A DNA stretch of 64,000 bases, from positions 1-64,000 of the forward strand of contig JAUSLJ010000010.1 of the NCBI GenBank assembly GCA_030646715.1, read 5' to 3'. The notes beneath the pieces are model-generated. The model was not told where the DNA came from, did not search any database, and saw only the letters and a program-made list of their open reading frames with translations. Made by a program: the position numbers and the translations under genes. This DNA is from Agitococcus sp. (GTDB lineage Bacteria > Pseudomonadota > Gammaproteobacteria > Pseudomonadales > Moraxellaceae). Below, piece after piece: positions 54,299-63,590 of the stretch. How positions within the stretch are numbered: position 1 is the stretch's first letter; each line of letters opens with the position of its first letter.

Positions 54299-55717
54299 CT
54301 ATTTCAACGTCGTATTAGCAACTTCTAAACCTAGCTTGCCGTCAATCACCACAAAGGCTTTAATGTCCGTAGGTGTAAAAAAGACACCTTGAGGGCGAAC
54401 ACTGGTAATTTGTGCTTTTAAAATCGCACCATAACCTAAGTTTTGACGATAGTTTTTAAAGTCCTTCAGCGTCTCGGTTAAATCTTTATCAAAACTAAAA
54501 CGCGCTTTTTCGGCAATCGCACTTTTAAATTTGCCGTGTAACATCCAATTTGCTGATTTGGCTAAAAAGCTACTAGTGGACAACTCAAAATCAATATTTT
54601 CAAGGCGCAGCTCGTTTTTTTCAATATCTAATACGGGCTTAGCCAATAAATAGACTTCGGCATCAATCGGTTTTTGCAAGCGCAAAGCTAAGACAGCGTT
54701 GTCGCCGCTGCCATAAAACTTCAAGCTGCTAATCAATACCTGACGGCCACCCGCATCAAAGGGTTTATTCGCCAACTTTTCATTCAATAACTGGTTAGCG
54801 ACTTCTAAGCCAATATCGCCGCGTAATGCTAAATGGAAACCATCACTCGTTGTCGTTAATCGTTGTGGCTTAGGCATAATCGGCAAAGGCAGTTGAGGCT
54901 TCTCACCCGTGACAATTTGTGGCCGCGCAGTAACACTGACGCTAGTTTTGACATAACGACCTAAACCCACAATATCAGCCAAGCCAATTTGTTCAGGTTG
55001 TAATAACAACCACACGTTTTTTTCTAGCTGCTGTGGAGCATTTACTTGTGGCCACGTTTTGGTTAATAACGCCTTCAAACCCACTTGCTTTAATGAGGTA
55101 TTAATATTCTCATTGACGACCGCTTGAACTTTATTACGGATTAAAGGCAAGTTTAGGAGTTTTTCGACATTAAATTTAAATGCCGTGATGTGACAGGGTT
55201 TCAGCCACTTTAATTGCCACTGACCAGCTTGCACCGCCAAATCACCATCGGCAGTCCAATATAACTTACCAGGCAAGGTAAATTCTATTTTCGGTAACTC
55301 TTCGCCAATCCCACAACTCACGCCACCTAAATGCAGTGAAGAGGCTCTCGTGCGTGTATCGACAGAAAACTCCAATTGTGTTGTCGCCACAAAATCCTGA
55401 CCAATAACACTTAAACGGACATCGCGTAAATTCACGACATGAATGATGTCGGACTCAATCGGTAATGGCGTATTAGCAATCATTAACATTTCAGTCGTTT
55501 TGCCCGCCGATAAAGGCTTCGGGGCATTTTTTAATGCCTCGCTGCGGACGACTTCCAAATCAATATCAATCGGAATATTGATGACAGAACTTTCAACAGG
55601 CGGCAAAACGATAGGATTGGGATTATTTACGGGAGTTACTAATGGTTGCGTTGATTGACAGCCCGTTAGCAGCACCGTACTAATTACTAAAGAACGCCAA
55701 ACGTAGCGCATCATCAT
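54299..55717 (-). CDS. DUF4403-family lipoprotein
   Basis: This 472-residue protein has a lipobox (STVLLTGCQ), a short Pro/Asn-rich linker, and a long beta-rich domain with repeats such as INIPIDIDLEVVRSEALKNA, VNLRDVRLSVIGQDFVATTQ and LALRGDIGLEVANQLLNEKL. The pattern matches DUF4403, a family with tubular lipid-binding-like repeats and unknown function. It starts at a run of three ATGs. It is the only gene of its unit, convergent with yacG. Confidence 0.82.
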   Translation of the reverse strand: MMMRYVWRSLVISTVLLTGCQSTQPLVTPVNNPNPIVLPPVESSVINIPIDIDLEVVRSEALKNAPKPLSAGKTTEMLMIANTPLPIESDIIHVVNLRDVRLSVIGQDFVATTQLEFSVDTRTRASSLHLGGVSCGIGEELPKIEFTLPGKLYWTADGDLAVQAGQWQLKWLKPCHITAFKFNVEKLLNLPLIRNKVQAVVNENINTSLKQVGLKALLTKTWPQVNAPQQLEKNVWLLLQPEQIGLADIVGLGRYVKTSVSVTARPQIVTGEKPQLPLPIMPKPQRLTTTSDGFHLALRGDIGLEVANQLLNEKLANKPFDAGGRQVLISSLKFYGSGDNAVLALRLQKPIDAEVYLLAKPVLDIEKNELRLENIDFELSTSSFLAKSANWMLHGKFKSAIAEKARFSFDKDLTETLKDFKNYRQNLGYGAILKAQITSVRPQGVFFTPTDIKAFVVIDGKLGLEVANTTLK

Positions 55718-55924
55718 AAACTCTCTCTAAGTCAATTAGATCAAACAAACTTTCCGACACAATCCTGCCCACAGAATCGGCTGACTATTTTGGCATATTT
55801 ACTTTCAATTTAATGTAACAACGTCTAACAAAACACTCAAATCAATCGTCCTTATCGGTTATTATTGCAGCCGTTAATCGTGCCTATATTATGACGCTCG
55901 CTGTATTAAGATCGGAGTACCTTG

Positions 55925-57172
55925 ATGGAACAACTCTTCGCACTAAAACGCAAACTGGTACTGGCTTTAAGCATTACCATCGCGGTTGGTTTTTTTATTG
56001 CAATCTTCGTTAGTTATAGCGTCGCAAAAATATCCATTCATAATACAATCATTAATCAACAACTGCCGCTGACCATTAACTCTGTTTACTCCGATTTAAA
56101 AAATGACGATCTAGGCATATTTATTTCACCAAGACCAACCTCATATCAGCAGCACTATCACGACTATATGGATTACGGTTTAAATTTAGACAAAGTAAAT
56201 ACATTGATCAATCTATACAAAAAAGAATTCAATCATAATGTTTATTTAGCCAATTTAAATGGCGATATTATTATTTCAACTAGAAATGATGATTTGAAGA
56301 TGCAGGCCAACATTAATAACATTGACAGCTTGTCAAAAATATCTCAAAACATCATTCAACACAGAAAAGGCTCTTACCAATATAATTTGGATGGCGACAC
56401 TTATCTATTAAATGTACATTATCTTCCTGATTTTAAATGGTTATTACTTGTTGACACCAATCAAGATGAAGCTACAGCCAACATTCGCAATTCATTATAC
56501 ATCAATATTTTTATTGGTATTTTTATCATTCTCACGATTATATTTTTAATTAACACATCGATGACCAGTTACCAATGGCAGTTAAAAAAAATATTTAATG
56601 AAATTGCCACTTCAGACGCACTCACAGGATTAGCCAACCGTCGCACTTTTGACATTATGATTAGTCATATTTTGGCCAACTCATTACGCAATCAAAGTCC
56701 TGTCACTGTGATTATGATGGAGATTGATAAGCTTAAAGATATTCATCATAAATATGGCATTTTGGCCGTTGAAAGTATTATTCAACAAATGGGTAATGTC
56801 ATTAAAAACTCTATTAGAGCCTCTGACGTTGGCTGCCGCTGGAGTGACGAACAATTCTTAATTACATTAAATCATTGTCAAGCTGACAAAGCGCAGGCGA
56901 TTGCCGAAGCCTTACGCATGAATATTGAGAGTGCTGTCATTAAGCATAACAACCAAACCATGAACATGACCCTCAGCGTCGGTTTGAGTCAATATCATGT
57001 CAATGACACAGTTATTAGCTTGATTGATCGAGTTAAAACAGCATTAGCCGAAGCGAAGGCTTTAGGGAATAATCGTGTTGTTACGCTTAAAGCACCCTAT
57101 ATTTTGCCTGAAACCGTTGCCCGTCAAGCCTCGCCACGCTTCAACTCGATACCTGTACAAATGCCGGTTTAA
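55925..57172 (+). CDS. Membrane sensor with degenerate GGDEF domain
   Basis: This ~415-residue protein has two membrane helices (~10-32 and ~195-220) around a ~160-residue periplasmic Cache-like sensor, then a GGDEF domain (~225-390). The domain opens normally (SDALTGLANRRTFD) and keeps an RASD I-site, but the active-site signature is WSDEQ instead of GGDEF. The metal-binding Asp is replaced in MMEIDKLKD, and the usual YGHxxGD is YGILAVES. It is therefore unlikely to make c-di-GMP and may bind it. The real start is ATG 55925. Its 3' end overlaps a convergent tetR gene by 32 bases. Confidence 0.88.
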   Translation: MEQLFALKRKLVLALSITIAVGFFIAIFVSYSVAKISIHNTIINQQLPLTINSVYSDLKNDDLGIFISPRPTSYQQHYHDYMDYGLNLDKVNTLINLYKKEFNHNVYLANLNGDIIISTRNDDLKMQANINNIDSLSKISQNIIQHRKGSYQYNLDGDTYLLNVHYLPDFKWLLLVDTNQDEATANIRNSLYINIFIGIFIILTIIFLINTSMTSYQWQLKKIFNEIATSDALTGLANRRTFDIMISHILANSLRNQSPVTVIMMEIDKLKDIHHKYGILAVESIIQQMGNVIKNSIRASDVGCRWSDEQFLITLNHCQADKAQAIAEALRMNIESAVIKHNNQTMNMTLSVGLSQYHVNDTVISLIDRVKTALAEAKALGNNRVVTLKAPYILPETVARQASPRFNSIPVQMPV

Positions 57173-57791
57173 CGAGGGTTAATATCTGTGTTGCCAGAGC
57201 ATCTGCATGAGCGCATGGCTCTAAATTATGCCGTTTCATGGCGTGGGCAAAGTTACCTTCTAGCCATAAATTGGCAAAGCCATGAACAATGCTCCACGCC
57301 AATAAGCTATAACTTAAAACGGTATCCGCATCTTTGTCGGGAATAATAGCGGCAACAACATTGACCAATACCTGAAAGCCACTGTCACCTGCTTCTTTTA
57401 ATTCTTCATGCTCTTGATGTAATGCCTCGCAGCGAAACACCAAACGAAAAGCACCAGGCCGAGCAATGGCAAATCGAATATAAGCCAAACCAACACCTCT
57501 TAACTTTTCATAAGGATCATCACCCGCCTCAACAACATGGGTTTTAATACTTAAGGTCAAATCTCTAAACACTGAAGCCGCATAAGCCGACAGTAGTCCA
57601 GCCCGATCACCAAAATGATGTGCAGGCGCAGCATGAGACACCCCCGCTCGACGCGCACAAGAACGTAGGGTAAATGCCTCCAAACCTTCTGCTTCAATAA
57701 TCTCATCGGCTGATTTTAATAAGGCTCGCGCTAAATCACCATGATGATACGGTGGTCGTGGTTCATGAGTCAGTATTGCATTGATCGTCAT
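57141..57791 (-). CDS. TetR/AcrR-family transcriptional regulator
   Basis: This 216-residue protein has the TetR helix-turn-helix (HHGDLARALLKSADEIIEAE, FTLRSCARRAGVSHAAPAHHF) and a TetR C-terminal domain of the WHG type (GLAYIRFAIARPGAFRLVFR). It overlaps the convergent GGDEF gene by 32 bases at the 3' ends. No divergent partner gene is close, so the regulated target is unclear. Confidence 0.88.
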   Translation of the reverse strand: MTINAILTHEPRPPYHHGDLARALLKSADEIIEAEGLEAFTLRSCARRAGVSHAAPAHHFGDRAGLLSAYAASVFRDLTLSIKTHVVEAGDDPYEKLRGVGLAYIRFAIARPGAFRLVFRCEALHQEHEELKEAGDSGFQVLVNVVAAIIPDKDADTVLSYSLLAWSIVHGFANLWLEGNFAHAMKRHNLEPCAHADALATQILTLVKPAFVQVSS

Positions 57792-58454
57792 CTTGACACC
57801 ATATAATTAAAGCCAGACGCGGCTTGACAGTGTAAAGTTTAGCCCATTTTAGGGATATGTACATCATCGCTTATTCAGTGTTTTTGTTATTTTTTAAATG
57901 TGATGCTTTCTCGTGACAGACCCCACTTAATCGAAAAATGAGTGGAAAAGCACGATTGACTGTCACTACCATTTTTTTGGCATGAATACTGCTTTAGATA
58001 TTTTTAATATTCTAGCCTCTTAATTTATTACGAGCTCAGTTACACGTGTATTTTATAGGTTATTCGTTACTCAATTAGAAATGATAGAGAATGCTAACTC
58101 GTTTACGCGCGGTAATTAGTATAGAATATCAACTAGCTGCCATATTTTATGGTGGCGTACATAGATGGAGATCACACTGCTAACATTTTGTGATTATAAC
58201 TATGTAGTTTAAGGAAACAAACATGATGTTTGCTTAACGTCGTTAGGGTGGACATAAACTCGACGTAGCCATGAATGGCATGGCGTTTTGCATTTGATTA
58301 AGAGTGATATTTTTCTCACATTAATGCAAAACTCTTTTCATGGGTCTTACGCTGATTTTGTCTGACTACGACATCTTTTCTGACATTTGGGTCAGCGATG
58401 TTTGCTCAATCAAATCTTCTGTGTAAGCCCCAATCACTACTAAGAGTACTGGTT
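57792..58454. other. Long intergenic region
   Basis: About 660 bases hold no convincing gene. GTTTTGCATT (58285-58294) and AATGCAAAAC (58323-58332) form an inverted repeat ~165 bases upstream of the AP2-domain gene. Nothing else was recognised. Confidence 0.4.
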
Positions 58455-58877
58455 ATGGGTATTTGTCGTATCGACCAGCCATCCAAAAGTAACTACGGAT
58501 ATTATGTCCGTATTCGGTGGCGCGGTGTTATTTATGCTAAGTTTTTCTCTGACAAAAAAAATGGCGGTGCTGATAAAGCATGGGAAGCAGCCGAAGCTTA
58601 TTTTAATGAATTGGATGCGAAACTGCCTCCTGATTCAAAAGTAGGACGGTTGTCATCACGCAATACCAGCGGCGTGGTGGGCGTGAGTCGTGCGGAAGGC
58701 ATGAAACGTGGCTGTGCGTATGCTCATTGGCAAGCATGGTGGACGGCAGGTGGCAAAACGAAAACAGCTTGTTTTTCGATTCGCAAATATGGCGAAGAAG
58801 AATCGAAGCGTTTAGCGATTGCTGCACGTAAAAGATGGGAAGAGGAATACTTTGAGGCTCATCCGCACCTTGCTTAA
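58455..58877 (+). CDS. AP2/ERF-like DNA-binding-domain protein
   Basis: The ~140-residue protein has an N-terminal half with IDQPSKSNYGYYVRIRWRG and a C-terminal AP2-like domain: SGVVGVSRAEGMKRGCAYAH, then WWTAGGKTKTACFSIRKYGE and a helix. AP2 domains are best known from plant transcription factors and from homing endonucleases. Stand-alone bacterial AP2 proteins occur but their role is unclear. ATG 58455 is preferred; the frame is open from 58398. It is a single gene with a long upstream region. Confidence 0.7.
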   Translation: MGICRIDQPSKSNYGYYVRIRWRGVIYAKFFSDKKNGGADKAWEAAEAYFNELDAKLPPDSKVGRLSSRNTSGVVGVSRAEGMKRGCAYAHWQAWWTAGGKTKTACFSIRKYGEEESKRLAIAARKRWEEEYFEAHPHLA

Positions 58878-58899
58878 TACAAGGCGATGATTTGGGTTT

Positions 58900-58929
58900 G
58901 TTGGGTGTGCATTTTTATGTGCCCCAACC
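58900..58929 (+). terminator. Possible terminator after the AP2 gene
   Basis: GTTGGG...CCCAAC with an inner GCAT/ATG pairing and a T-rich loop lies just downstream of the stop codon. There is no T tract after the stem, so support is limited. Confidence 0.35.
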
Positions 58930-59130
58930 CACTCCCCCGGCTCAAATAACGCACTGATAAAACACATCCCTCACCAACATAGTGCATAAAAAAACAATAA
59001 TATCTTACAAAACCAATTTTCTTCACTTAAATCATCGAAATATCAGCCATCATCATCTCAAACCAACCTAAATGACTATTGGCACATTGTCTGCATACAA
59101 TTACCTATCGAGAGCGCTTTACGCGCTTTT

Positions 59131-59249
59131 CAGAGATGATGGCTAGGGTTCCGATGTAGAAATCTACATGTCTGGTCCGAGAGCTATCGGCTACATCTAG
59201 AGAAAAGGATGTTAGCTCCACGGCGGGACAAAAGCCCGGGAGAAATCTG
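59131..59249 (+). ncRNA. Guanidine-I (ykkC) riboswitch
   Basis: The region has the conserved ykkC segments in order: CTAGGGTTCCG (~59143), CTGGTCCGAGAG (59172-59183), and ACGGCGGGACAAAAGCCCGG followed by GAGA (to 59243). P1-type pairing closes it between CAGAGAT and ATCTG. An outer stem GAGAGCGC (59110-59117) can pair with GCGCTCTC (59261-59268), and TCTCC (~59266-59270) could pair with either the aptamer GGGAGA or the ribosome-binding site. The aptamer binds guanidinium and usually turns genes on. It precedes the ABC-transporter and DUF1989 genes below. Confidence 0.9.
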
Positions 59250-59296
59250 TCGCGTTGTACGCGCTCTCTCCGTGTGTTTACCGTTAGGAGCAAATC

Positions 59297-60313
59297 ATGT
59301 CACGTTTATCCTCCGCTGTTCGTCATTTCGCCCGTATTTTGACTATTGCTGCTGGCTTGGGTGCTGGTATTAGTTTAACGGCTGCCGCCACCAGTACCAT
59401 TGCCCATGCCGAAGTAAAAGTTGGTGTCAGCGACTGGCCAGGTTGGGTTGCTTGGTATATTGCCGAACAAAAGGGCTACTTTAAAAAACATGGTGCTGAC
59501 GTTAAGTTAGTCTGGTTTCCTAACTATACCGACTCTATTTCTGCCCTTTCTTCTGGCCAATTAGATGCCAACTCACAAACATGGTCTGATTCTTTAGGGC
59601 CAATGGCAAAAGGGATCGCACTAAAAACCATTTTGGTTAACGATAACTCTGCGGGCAACGATGCCTTAATGGTCAATCCCAAAATCAAAAGCTTTGCTGA
59701 CTTAAAAGGAAAAAAAATAGCCTTAGAGCAATTTAGTATCTCTCATTTTGTTTTAGTCACTGCACTTTCTAAAAATGGTTTAAAAGCCAGTGATGTGCAA
59801 ATTGTTAATTTAGCGGCTGCTGATGCGGCTGCGGCTTTTATGACAGGTCGTGTCGATGCTGCTGTGGTGTGGAATCCGTGGGTGTCGCAAATCGAAAAAT
59901 CGCAAAAAGGTCGTGCGCTATTCACTTCGAAAGATATGCCTGGTTTAGTACCTGATTTATTAGTGGCACAAGAAAAATCCATCAAAGCCAAACGTAAAGA
60001 CTTTGTTGGTATGGCTAAAGCATGGTTTGACACCGTTGCCTTTATCAAAAGCAACCCCGATGAAGCGGCAAAAATCATGGCCAAAGTCGTTGGTTTACCG
60101 CCAGAACAATACAAAGTCTTTTTACCCGGCACTCGCTTTTTTGACGCTGCCGCCAATCAAACCGCGTTTGCAGCCGCCAGTAATCCACAATCGTTGTTAG
60201 CGGTATCTCCTACCATTTCTCAATTTTTAGTCAGCAATAAACTGATTGAAAAAGCACCTGTATTTGCCAATGGTTTAGATAGCTCGATTGTTGCCGATGC
60301 CTTGAAAAAATAA
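59297..60313 (+). CDS. ABC transporter substrate-binding protein (guanidine operon)
   Basis: This 338-residue protein has a Sec signal peptide (~1-38, ending AHAE) and an NMT1/SsuA-like binding domain: VGVSDWPGWVAWYIAEQKGY, SGQLDANSQTWSDSL, FMTGRVDAAVVWNPWV. It is the periplasmic receptor of the following permease and ATPase. Its position right after a guanidine-I riboswitch suggests guanidine or a related N-rich compound as ligand. The start has TTAGGAG at a spacing of 6. Confidence 0.92.
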   Translation: MSRLSSAVRHFARILTIAAGLGAGISLTAAATSTIAHAEVKVGVSDWPGWVAWYIAEQKGYFKKHGADVKLVWFPNYTDSISALSSGQLDANSQTWSDSLGPMAKGIALKTILVNDNSAGNDALMVNPKIKSFADLKGKKIALEQFSISHFVLVTALSKNGLKASDVQIVNLAAADAAAAFMTGRVDAAVVWNPWVSQIEKSQKGRALFTSKDMPGLVPDLLVAQEKSIKAKRKDFVGMAKAWFDTVAFIKSNPDEAAKIMAKVVGLPPEQYKVFLPGTRFFDAAANQTAFAAASNPQSLLAVSPTISQFLVSNKLIEKAPVFANGLDSSIVADALKK

Positions 60314-60320
60314 ACATCCT

Positions 60321-60379
60321 GTAGGGGCGAATTTATTCGCCTTACTTTATTGTTGATTAACGAATCAATTCGCCCCTAC
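60321..60379. repeat. GTAGGGGCG inverted-repeat element
   Basis: GTAGGGGCG (60321-60329) and CGCCCCTAC (60371-60379) bound a 59-base element containing GAATTTATTCGCC. It sits inside the operon, between the binding-protein and permease genes. Confidence 0.7.
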
Positions 60380-60399
60380 GGAACAGAGGAGTTTTTAGC

Positions 60400-61230
60400 A
60401 TGGGCAACTCGGATAAAAAATCACAGCGCAAAGCACATCAAGGTGCTGGCATGTGGGCGATTAGAGGTCAAATCAGCCGTCGTAACTACTGGTTACTGGC
60501 AGGACTGGGTTTGATTGTGCCTTTGGTTGTCTGGTGGGCGGCAACGCTCAGTGGCGCAAATGAAATATTTTTACCCAAACCATGGAGCGTAATGACTCGT
60601 ATCGTCACTTGGTGGCAAGAAGATGGGTTATGGGGTGACATGACCATTAGTATCTCGCGGGTGATGGGAGGATTTTTACTCTCTGCGCTGATTGCGCTTC
60701 CTTTAGGTTTATTAATTGGCAGTTATAAAGCGGTACAAGCCTTTTTAGAACCACTGACCGATTTTATTCGTTATATGCCTGCGGTGGCTTTTATCCCTTT
60801 AGTGATGCTTTGGATTGGTATTGATGAATCGTCAAAAGTAGCGATTATTTTTATCGGCACGTTTTTTCAAATGGTATTGATGGTGGCTGAAGATGTGCGG
60901 CGTGTGCCAATGGCACAAATCGAAGCCGCGCAAACGATGGGCGCAACACGCGAAGAGCTGATTCGTTTAGTGATTTTCCCCTCCGCCAAACCTGCCCTAC
61001 TCGATACACTGCGCGTGACAATGGGCTGGGCATGGACGTATTTGGTAGTCGCTGAGTTGGTCGCGGCTAACTCAGGTTTGGGTTATGCCATTTTAAAAGC
61101 GCAACGCTTTTTACAAACTGACAAAATTTTTGCCAGCATGATGTTAATTGGTGTCATTGGTTTACTCACTGACCAATTGTTCCGCGCTTTTCATCGCAAA
61201 GCGTTTCCTTGGTTATATTTGCGAGGCTAA
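60400..61230 (+). CDS. ABC transporter permease (guanidine operon)
   Basis: This 276-residue inner-membrane protein has about six helices and the permease signature region EAAQTMGATREELIRLVIFP that contacts the ATPase. Its similarity is to the SsuC/TauC group. It starts at ATG 60400 and is followed two bases later by the ATPase gene. The transported substrate is inferred from the riboswitch. Confidence 0.93.
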   Translation: MGNSDKKSQRKAHQGAGMWAIRGQISRRNYWLLAGLGLIVPLVVWWAATLSGANEIFLPKPWSVMTRIVTWWQEDGLWGDMTISISRVMGGFLLSALIALPLGLLIGSYKAVQAFLEPLTDFIRYMPAVAFIPLVMLWIGIDESSKVAIIFIGTFFQMVLMVAEDVRRVPMAQIEAAQTMGATREELIRLVIFPSAKPALLDTLRVTMGWAWTYLVVAELVAANSGLGYAILKAQRFLQTDKIFASMMLIGVIGLLTDQLFRAFHRKAFPWLYLRG

Positions 61231-61232
61231 TC

Positions 61233-62090
61233 ATGTCTGACCCAAAAATAAGCATTAGCCATGTCCAAAAGTTTTTTGGTGAAGGCGCAGAACAAATTCA
61301 AGCCTTAAAAGATATTAATTTAGCTATTGGTGCCAATGAATTTATCACTTTTGTTGGCGCATCTGGCTGTGGCAAATCCACCTTATTACGTATCATTGGG
61401 GGTTTGGAATATCACAATGACGGCGATATTTTAGTCAATGGTAAAGAGGTCGATGGCCCTGATGTTGACCGAGCGATGGTGTTTCAACATTACAGCCTGT
61501 ATCCGTGGTTGGGTGTACGAGACAACATTCGTTTTTGTCGACAATTAAACGCACACACTAAAGACCGAACACAAGCCGATGTCGAAGCTGCGTCTGGCCG
61601 AACCGATGCTTTGATTCAACTGATGGGATTATCGGCGGTAGAAAATGCTTACCCTAATCAGCTTTCGGGCGGTATGCAGCAACGTGTGGCGATTGCTCGT
61701 GCCTTAATGAGCAAACCCGATGTGTTATTGATGGATGAGCCGTTTGGCGCGTTGGATGCTCAAACCCGTGAAGTGATGCACGACTTGATTCGTCATGTCT
61801 TTAAACTGGAAAAAACCACCATTATTTTTGTTACCCACGATGTTGAAGAAGGCATTTATTTGGGTAATCGGGTGGTATTAATGGCGCCTAGGCCGGGGCG
61901 AATCGACACCATTTATGACGTGCCCTTGCCTGCCCAACGTACGCAAGACATGAAACATTCACCTGAGTTTTTGCAATTAAAACGGCAAATTTTAGAACGC
62001 ATTCGTGAAACTTCAGGCATGAAAACCGATCTTGAACTGTTGGAAAAACTCACTTTACAAGCAAACAATGTCACGAGTAGCGAATTATGA
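61233..62090 (+). CDS. ABC transporter ATP-binding protein (guanidine operon)
   Basis: This ~285-residue ATPase has Walker A FVGASGCGKSTLLRII, the Q-loop in MVFQHYSLYPW, signature LSGGMQQRVAIARAL, Walker B VLLMDEPFGALDA and the H-loop FVTHDVEEGI. It belongs to the SsuB/TauB group. ATG 61233 follows the permease stop closely; the longer frame lies within the permease gene. Its stop overlaps the next gene's start (ATGA). Confidence 0.95.
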   Translation: MSDPKISISHVQKFFGEGAEQIQALKDINLAIGANEFITFVGASGCGKSTLLRIIGGLEYHNDGDILVNGKEVDGPDVDRAMVFQHYSLYPWLGVRDNIRFCRQLNAHTKDRTQADVEAASGRTDALIQLMGLSAVENAYPNQLSGGMQQRVAIARALMSKPDVLLMDEPFGALDAQTREVMHDLIRHVFKLEKTTIIFVTHDVEEGIYLGNRVVLMAPRPGRIDTIYDVPLPAQRTQDMKHSPEFLQLKRQILERIRETSGMKTDLELLEKLTLQANNVTSSEL

Positions 62091-62812
62091 GCTTATCAAC
62101 ACCTACTTTTTTATGGGAAGAATTAGTGCCTGCTGGCCATCATTGGTCGGGACTGATTCGACGTGGCACGGTCTTACGCCTGACCGATATTGACGGTGGC
62201 GCGAATGTCTCAACCTTGTTTTTTAATCCCGAAGACAAGCTCGAACGCTACAACATGGCCGATACCTTAAAAGCCCAACATACGGCCTTTTTAACAACAG
62301 GTCATGTTTGCTACTCCGATATGGGACGAATTTTTTGTTCGATTATTCGCGATGATGCAGGTTGGAACGATACTTTTTGTGGCCTATCCGATAGCGCACA
62401 AGTACAAGCACACTATGGTGAAGCCAACTTTGGTCAAGTACGCAATCAAATGTACCGTAATGGTCAAGATAGCTTACTGATTGAATTAGGAAAATACGGT
62501 TTAGGCTTGCGTGACCTCGTGCCAAATATCAATTTTTTTAGCAAAGTCAGTTGTGACGAAAACGGCAAACTCTCTCATCATCCTACGCATAGCAACGCAG
62601 GCAGTGTCATTGATTTACGCTTTGAAATGAATACCTTAGTTATGCTTTCGACTGCTCCTCATACCTTAAACCAAGCCAGCGAATACTCGCCAAAGCCTGT
62701 GTTATTAACTGCGTATCGTGCGGATGCCGTAGCCGAAAACGATGTATGCCGTACGCAATGCGCGCAAAACGCACGCGGTTTTATCTTAACCGAACGTTAT
62801 TACGCTGTTTAG
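62087..62812 (+). CDS. Urea-amidolyase-associated protein 1 (DUF1989), carboxyguanidine deiminase subunit
   Basis: This 241-residue DUF1989 protein has a metal-binding pattern CYSDMGRIFCSIIRDDAGWN, FCGLSD, and NINFFSKVSCDENGKLSHHP. DUF1989 pairs next to 'urea carboxylase' genes under ykkC control are now known to form carboxyguanidine deiminase (CgdAB), which turns carboxyguanidine into allophanate and ammonia. It overlaps the ATPase gene by 4 bases and is paired with the gene at 62827. Which subunit is A or B is not assigned here. Confidence 0.9.
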   Translation: MSLSTPTFLWEELVPAGHHWSGLIRRGTVLRLTDIDGGANVSTLFFNPEDKLERYNMADTLKAQHTAFLTTGHVCYSDMGRIFCSIIRDDAGWNDTFCGLSDSAQVQAHYGEANFGQVRNQMYRNGQDSLLIELGKYGLGLRDLVPNINFFSKVSCDENGKLSHHPTHSNAGSVIDLRFEMNTLVMLSTAPHTLNQASEYSPKPVLLTAYRADAVAENDVCRTQCAQNARGFILTERYYAV

Positions 62813-62826
62813 GCTAGGAGCACATC

Positions 62827-63471
62827 ATGAGTCAGTTAAGTCTTGAAAATGCAGTATTAAATGAAGTGTGCCCTTCTGGTGAATCATGGATGGGCAAAGT
62901 CAAACGTGGACAAGTTTTTAGAATTTTGGATTTAGAAGGCAATCAAGCCGTTGATACCTTATTTTACAATGCCCACGATGCCAGTGAACGTTACAGTGCT
63001 AGCGATACCATTCGTCGTCAACAACAGCTTTATTTAGAAAAAGGCTCGGCCTTGTACAGTAATTTAGGGCAAGTGATGTTGCGTATTATTGATGACACTT
63101 GTGGTCGCCATGACACCTTAGGCGGTGCTTGTGCTGCCGAAAGTAATTGTGTGCGTTACAGTATTGATAAACGCCATATGCACAGTTGTCGTGACAACTT
63201 TATGCACGCCATTGCGCATCATCCCTACTGTTTAGAGCTGGGTTTAAGCAAACGTGACATCACCAGTAATATCAATTTTTTTATGAATGTGCCTGTATCG
63301 GCCAATGGCGATTTGCATTTTGCGGATGGTATTTCAGGGGCCGGTAAATACGTTGATTTACAGGCGGAGATGGATATTGTCGTGCTGATTTCTAACTGTC
63401 CACAACTGAATAATCCGTGTAATGCTTATAACCCCACACCGATTCGGTTATTAGTGTGGGATGCTGTTTAA
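62827..63471 (+). CDS. Urea-amidolyase-associated protein 2 (DUF1989), carboxyguanidine deiminase subunit
   Basis: This 214-residue DUF1989 protein is paralogous to its upstream neighbour: [52 protein letters not shown]. Conserved Cys, His and Asp residues suggest a zinc site. It is preceded by TAGGAG and lies 14 bases after the first DUF1989 gene, consistent with equal expression of two subunits. It is followed by a repeat and a second riboswitch. Confidence 0.9.
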   Translation: MSQLSLENAVLNEVCPSGESWMGKVKRGQVFRILDLEGNQAVDTLFYNAHDASERYSASDTIRRQQQLYLEKGSALYSNLGQVMLRIIDDTCGRHDTLGGACAAESNCVRYSIDKRHMHSCRDNFMHAIAHHPYCLELGLSKRDITSNINFFMNVPVSANGDLHFADGISGAGKYVDLQAEMDIVVLISNCPQLNNPCNAYNPTPIRLLVWDAV

Positions 63472-63482
63472 TCTATTGATCT

Positions 63483-63536
63483 GTAGGGGCGAATTCATTC
63501 GCCAAGCCCAATAAATCAGGCGAATAAATTCGCCCC
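63483..63536. repeat. GTAGGGGCG inverted-repeat element
   Basis: GTAGGGGCGAATTCATTCGCC and the related GGCGAATAAATTCGCCCC form a ~54-base element between the second DUF1989 gene and the guanidine-II riboswitch. Confidence 0.65.
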
Positions 63537-63540
63537 AACA

Positions 63541-63590
63541 TAACCATCGGACGACCTTTGGTTAAGAAGTTTTGTGTGGGACGACCCACG
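63541..63590 (+). ncRNA. Guanidine-II (mini-ykkC) riboswitch
   Basis: Two consecutive hairpins carry ACGA loops. The first is TAACCA-TC-GG-ACGA-CC-TT-TGGTTA (63541-63564). The second is GTGGG-ACGA-CCCAC (63576-63589), separated by a ~10-base linker. Tandem short stems with ACGR loops are the defining feature of the guanidine-II class, which dimerises through the loops on binding guanidinium. It ends 11 bases before the carboxylase ATG, so translational control is likely. Confidence 0.85.
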
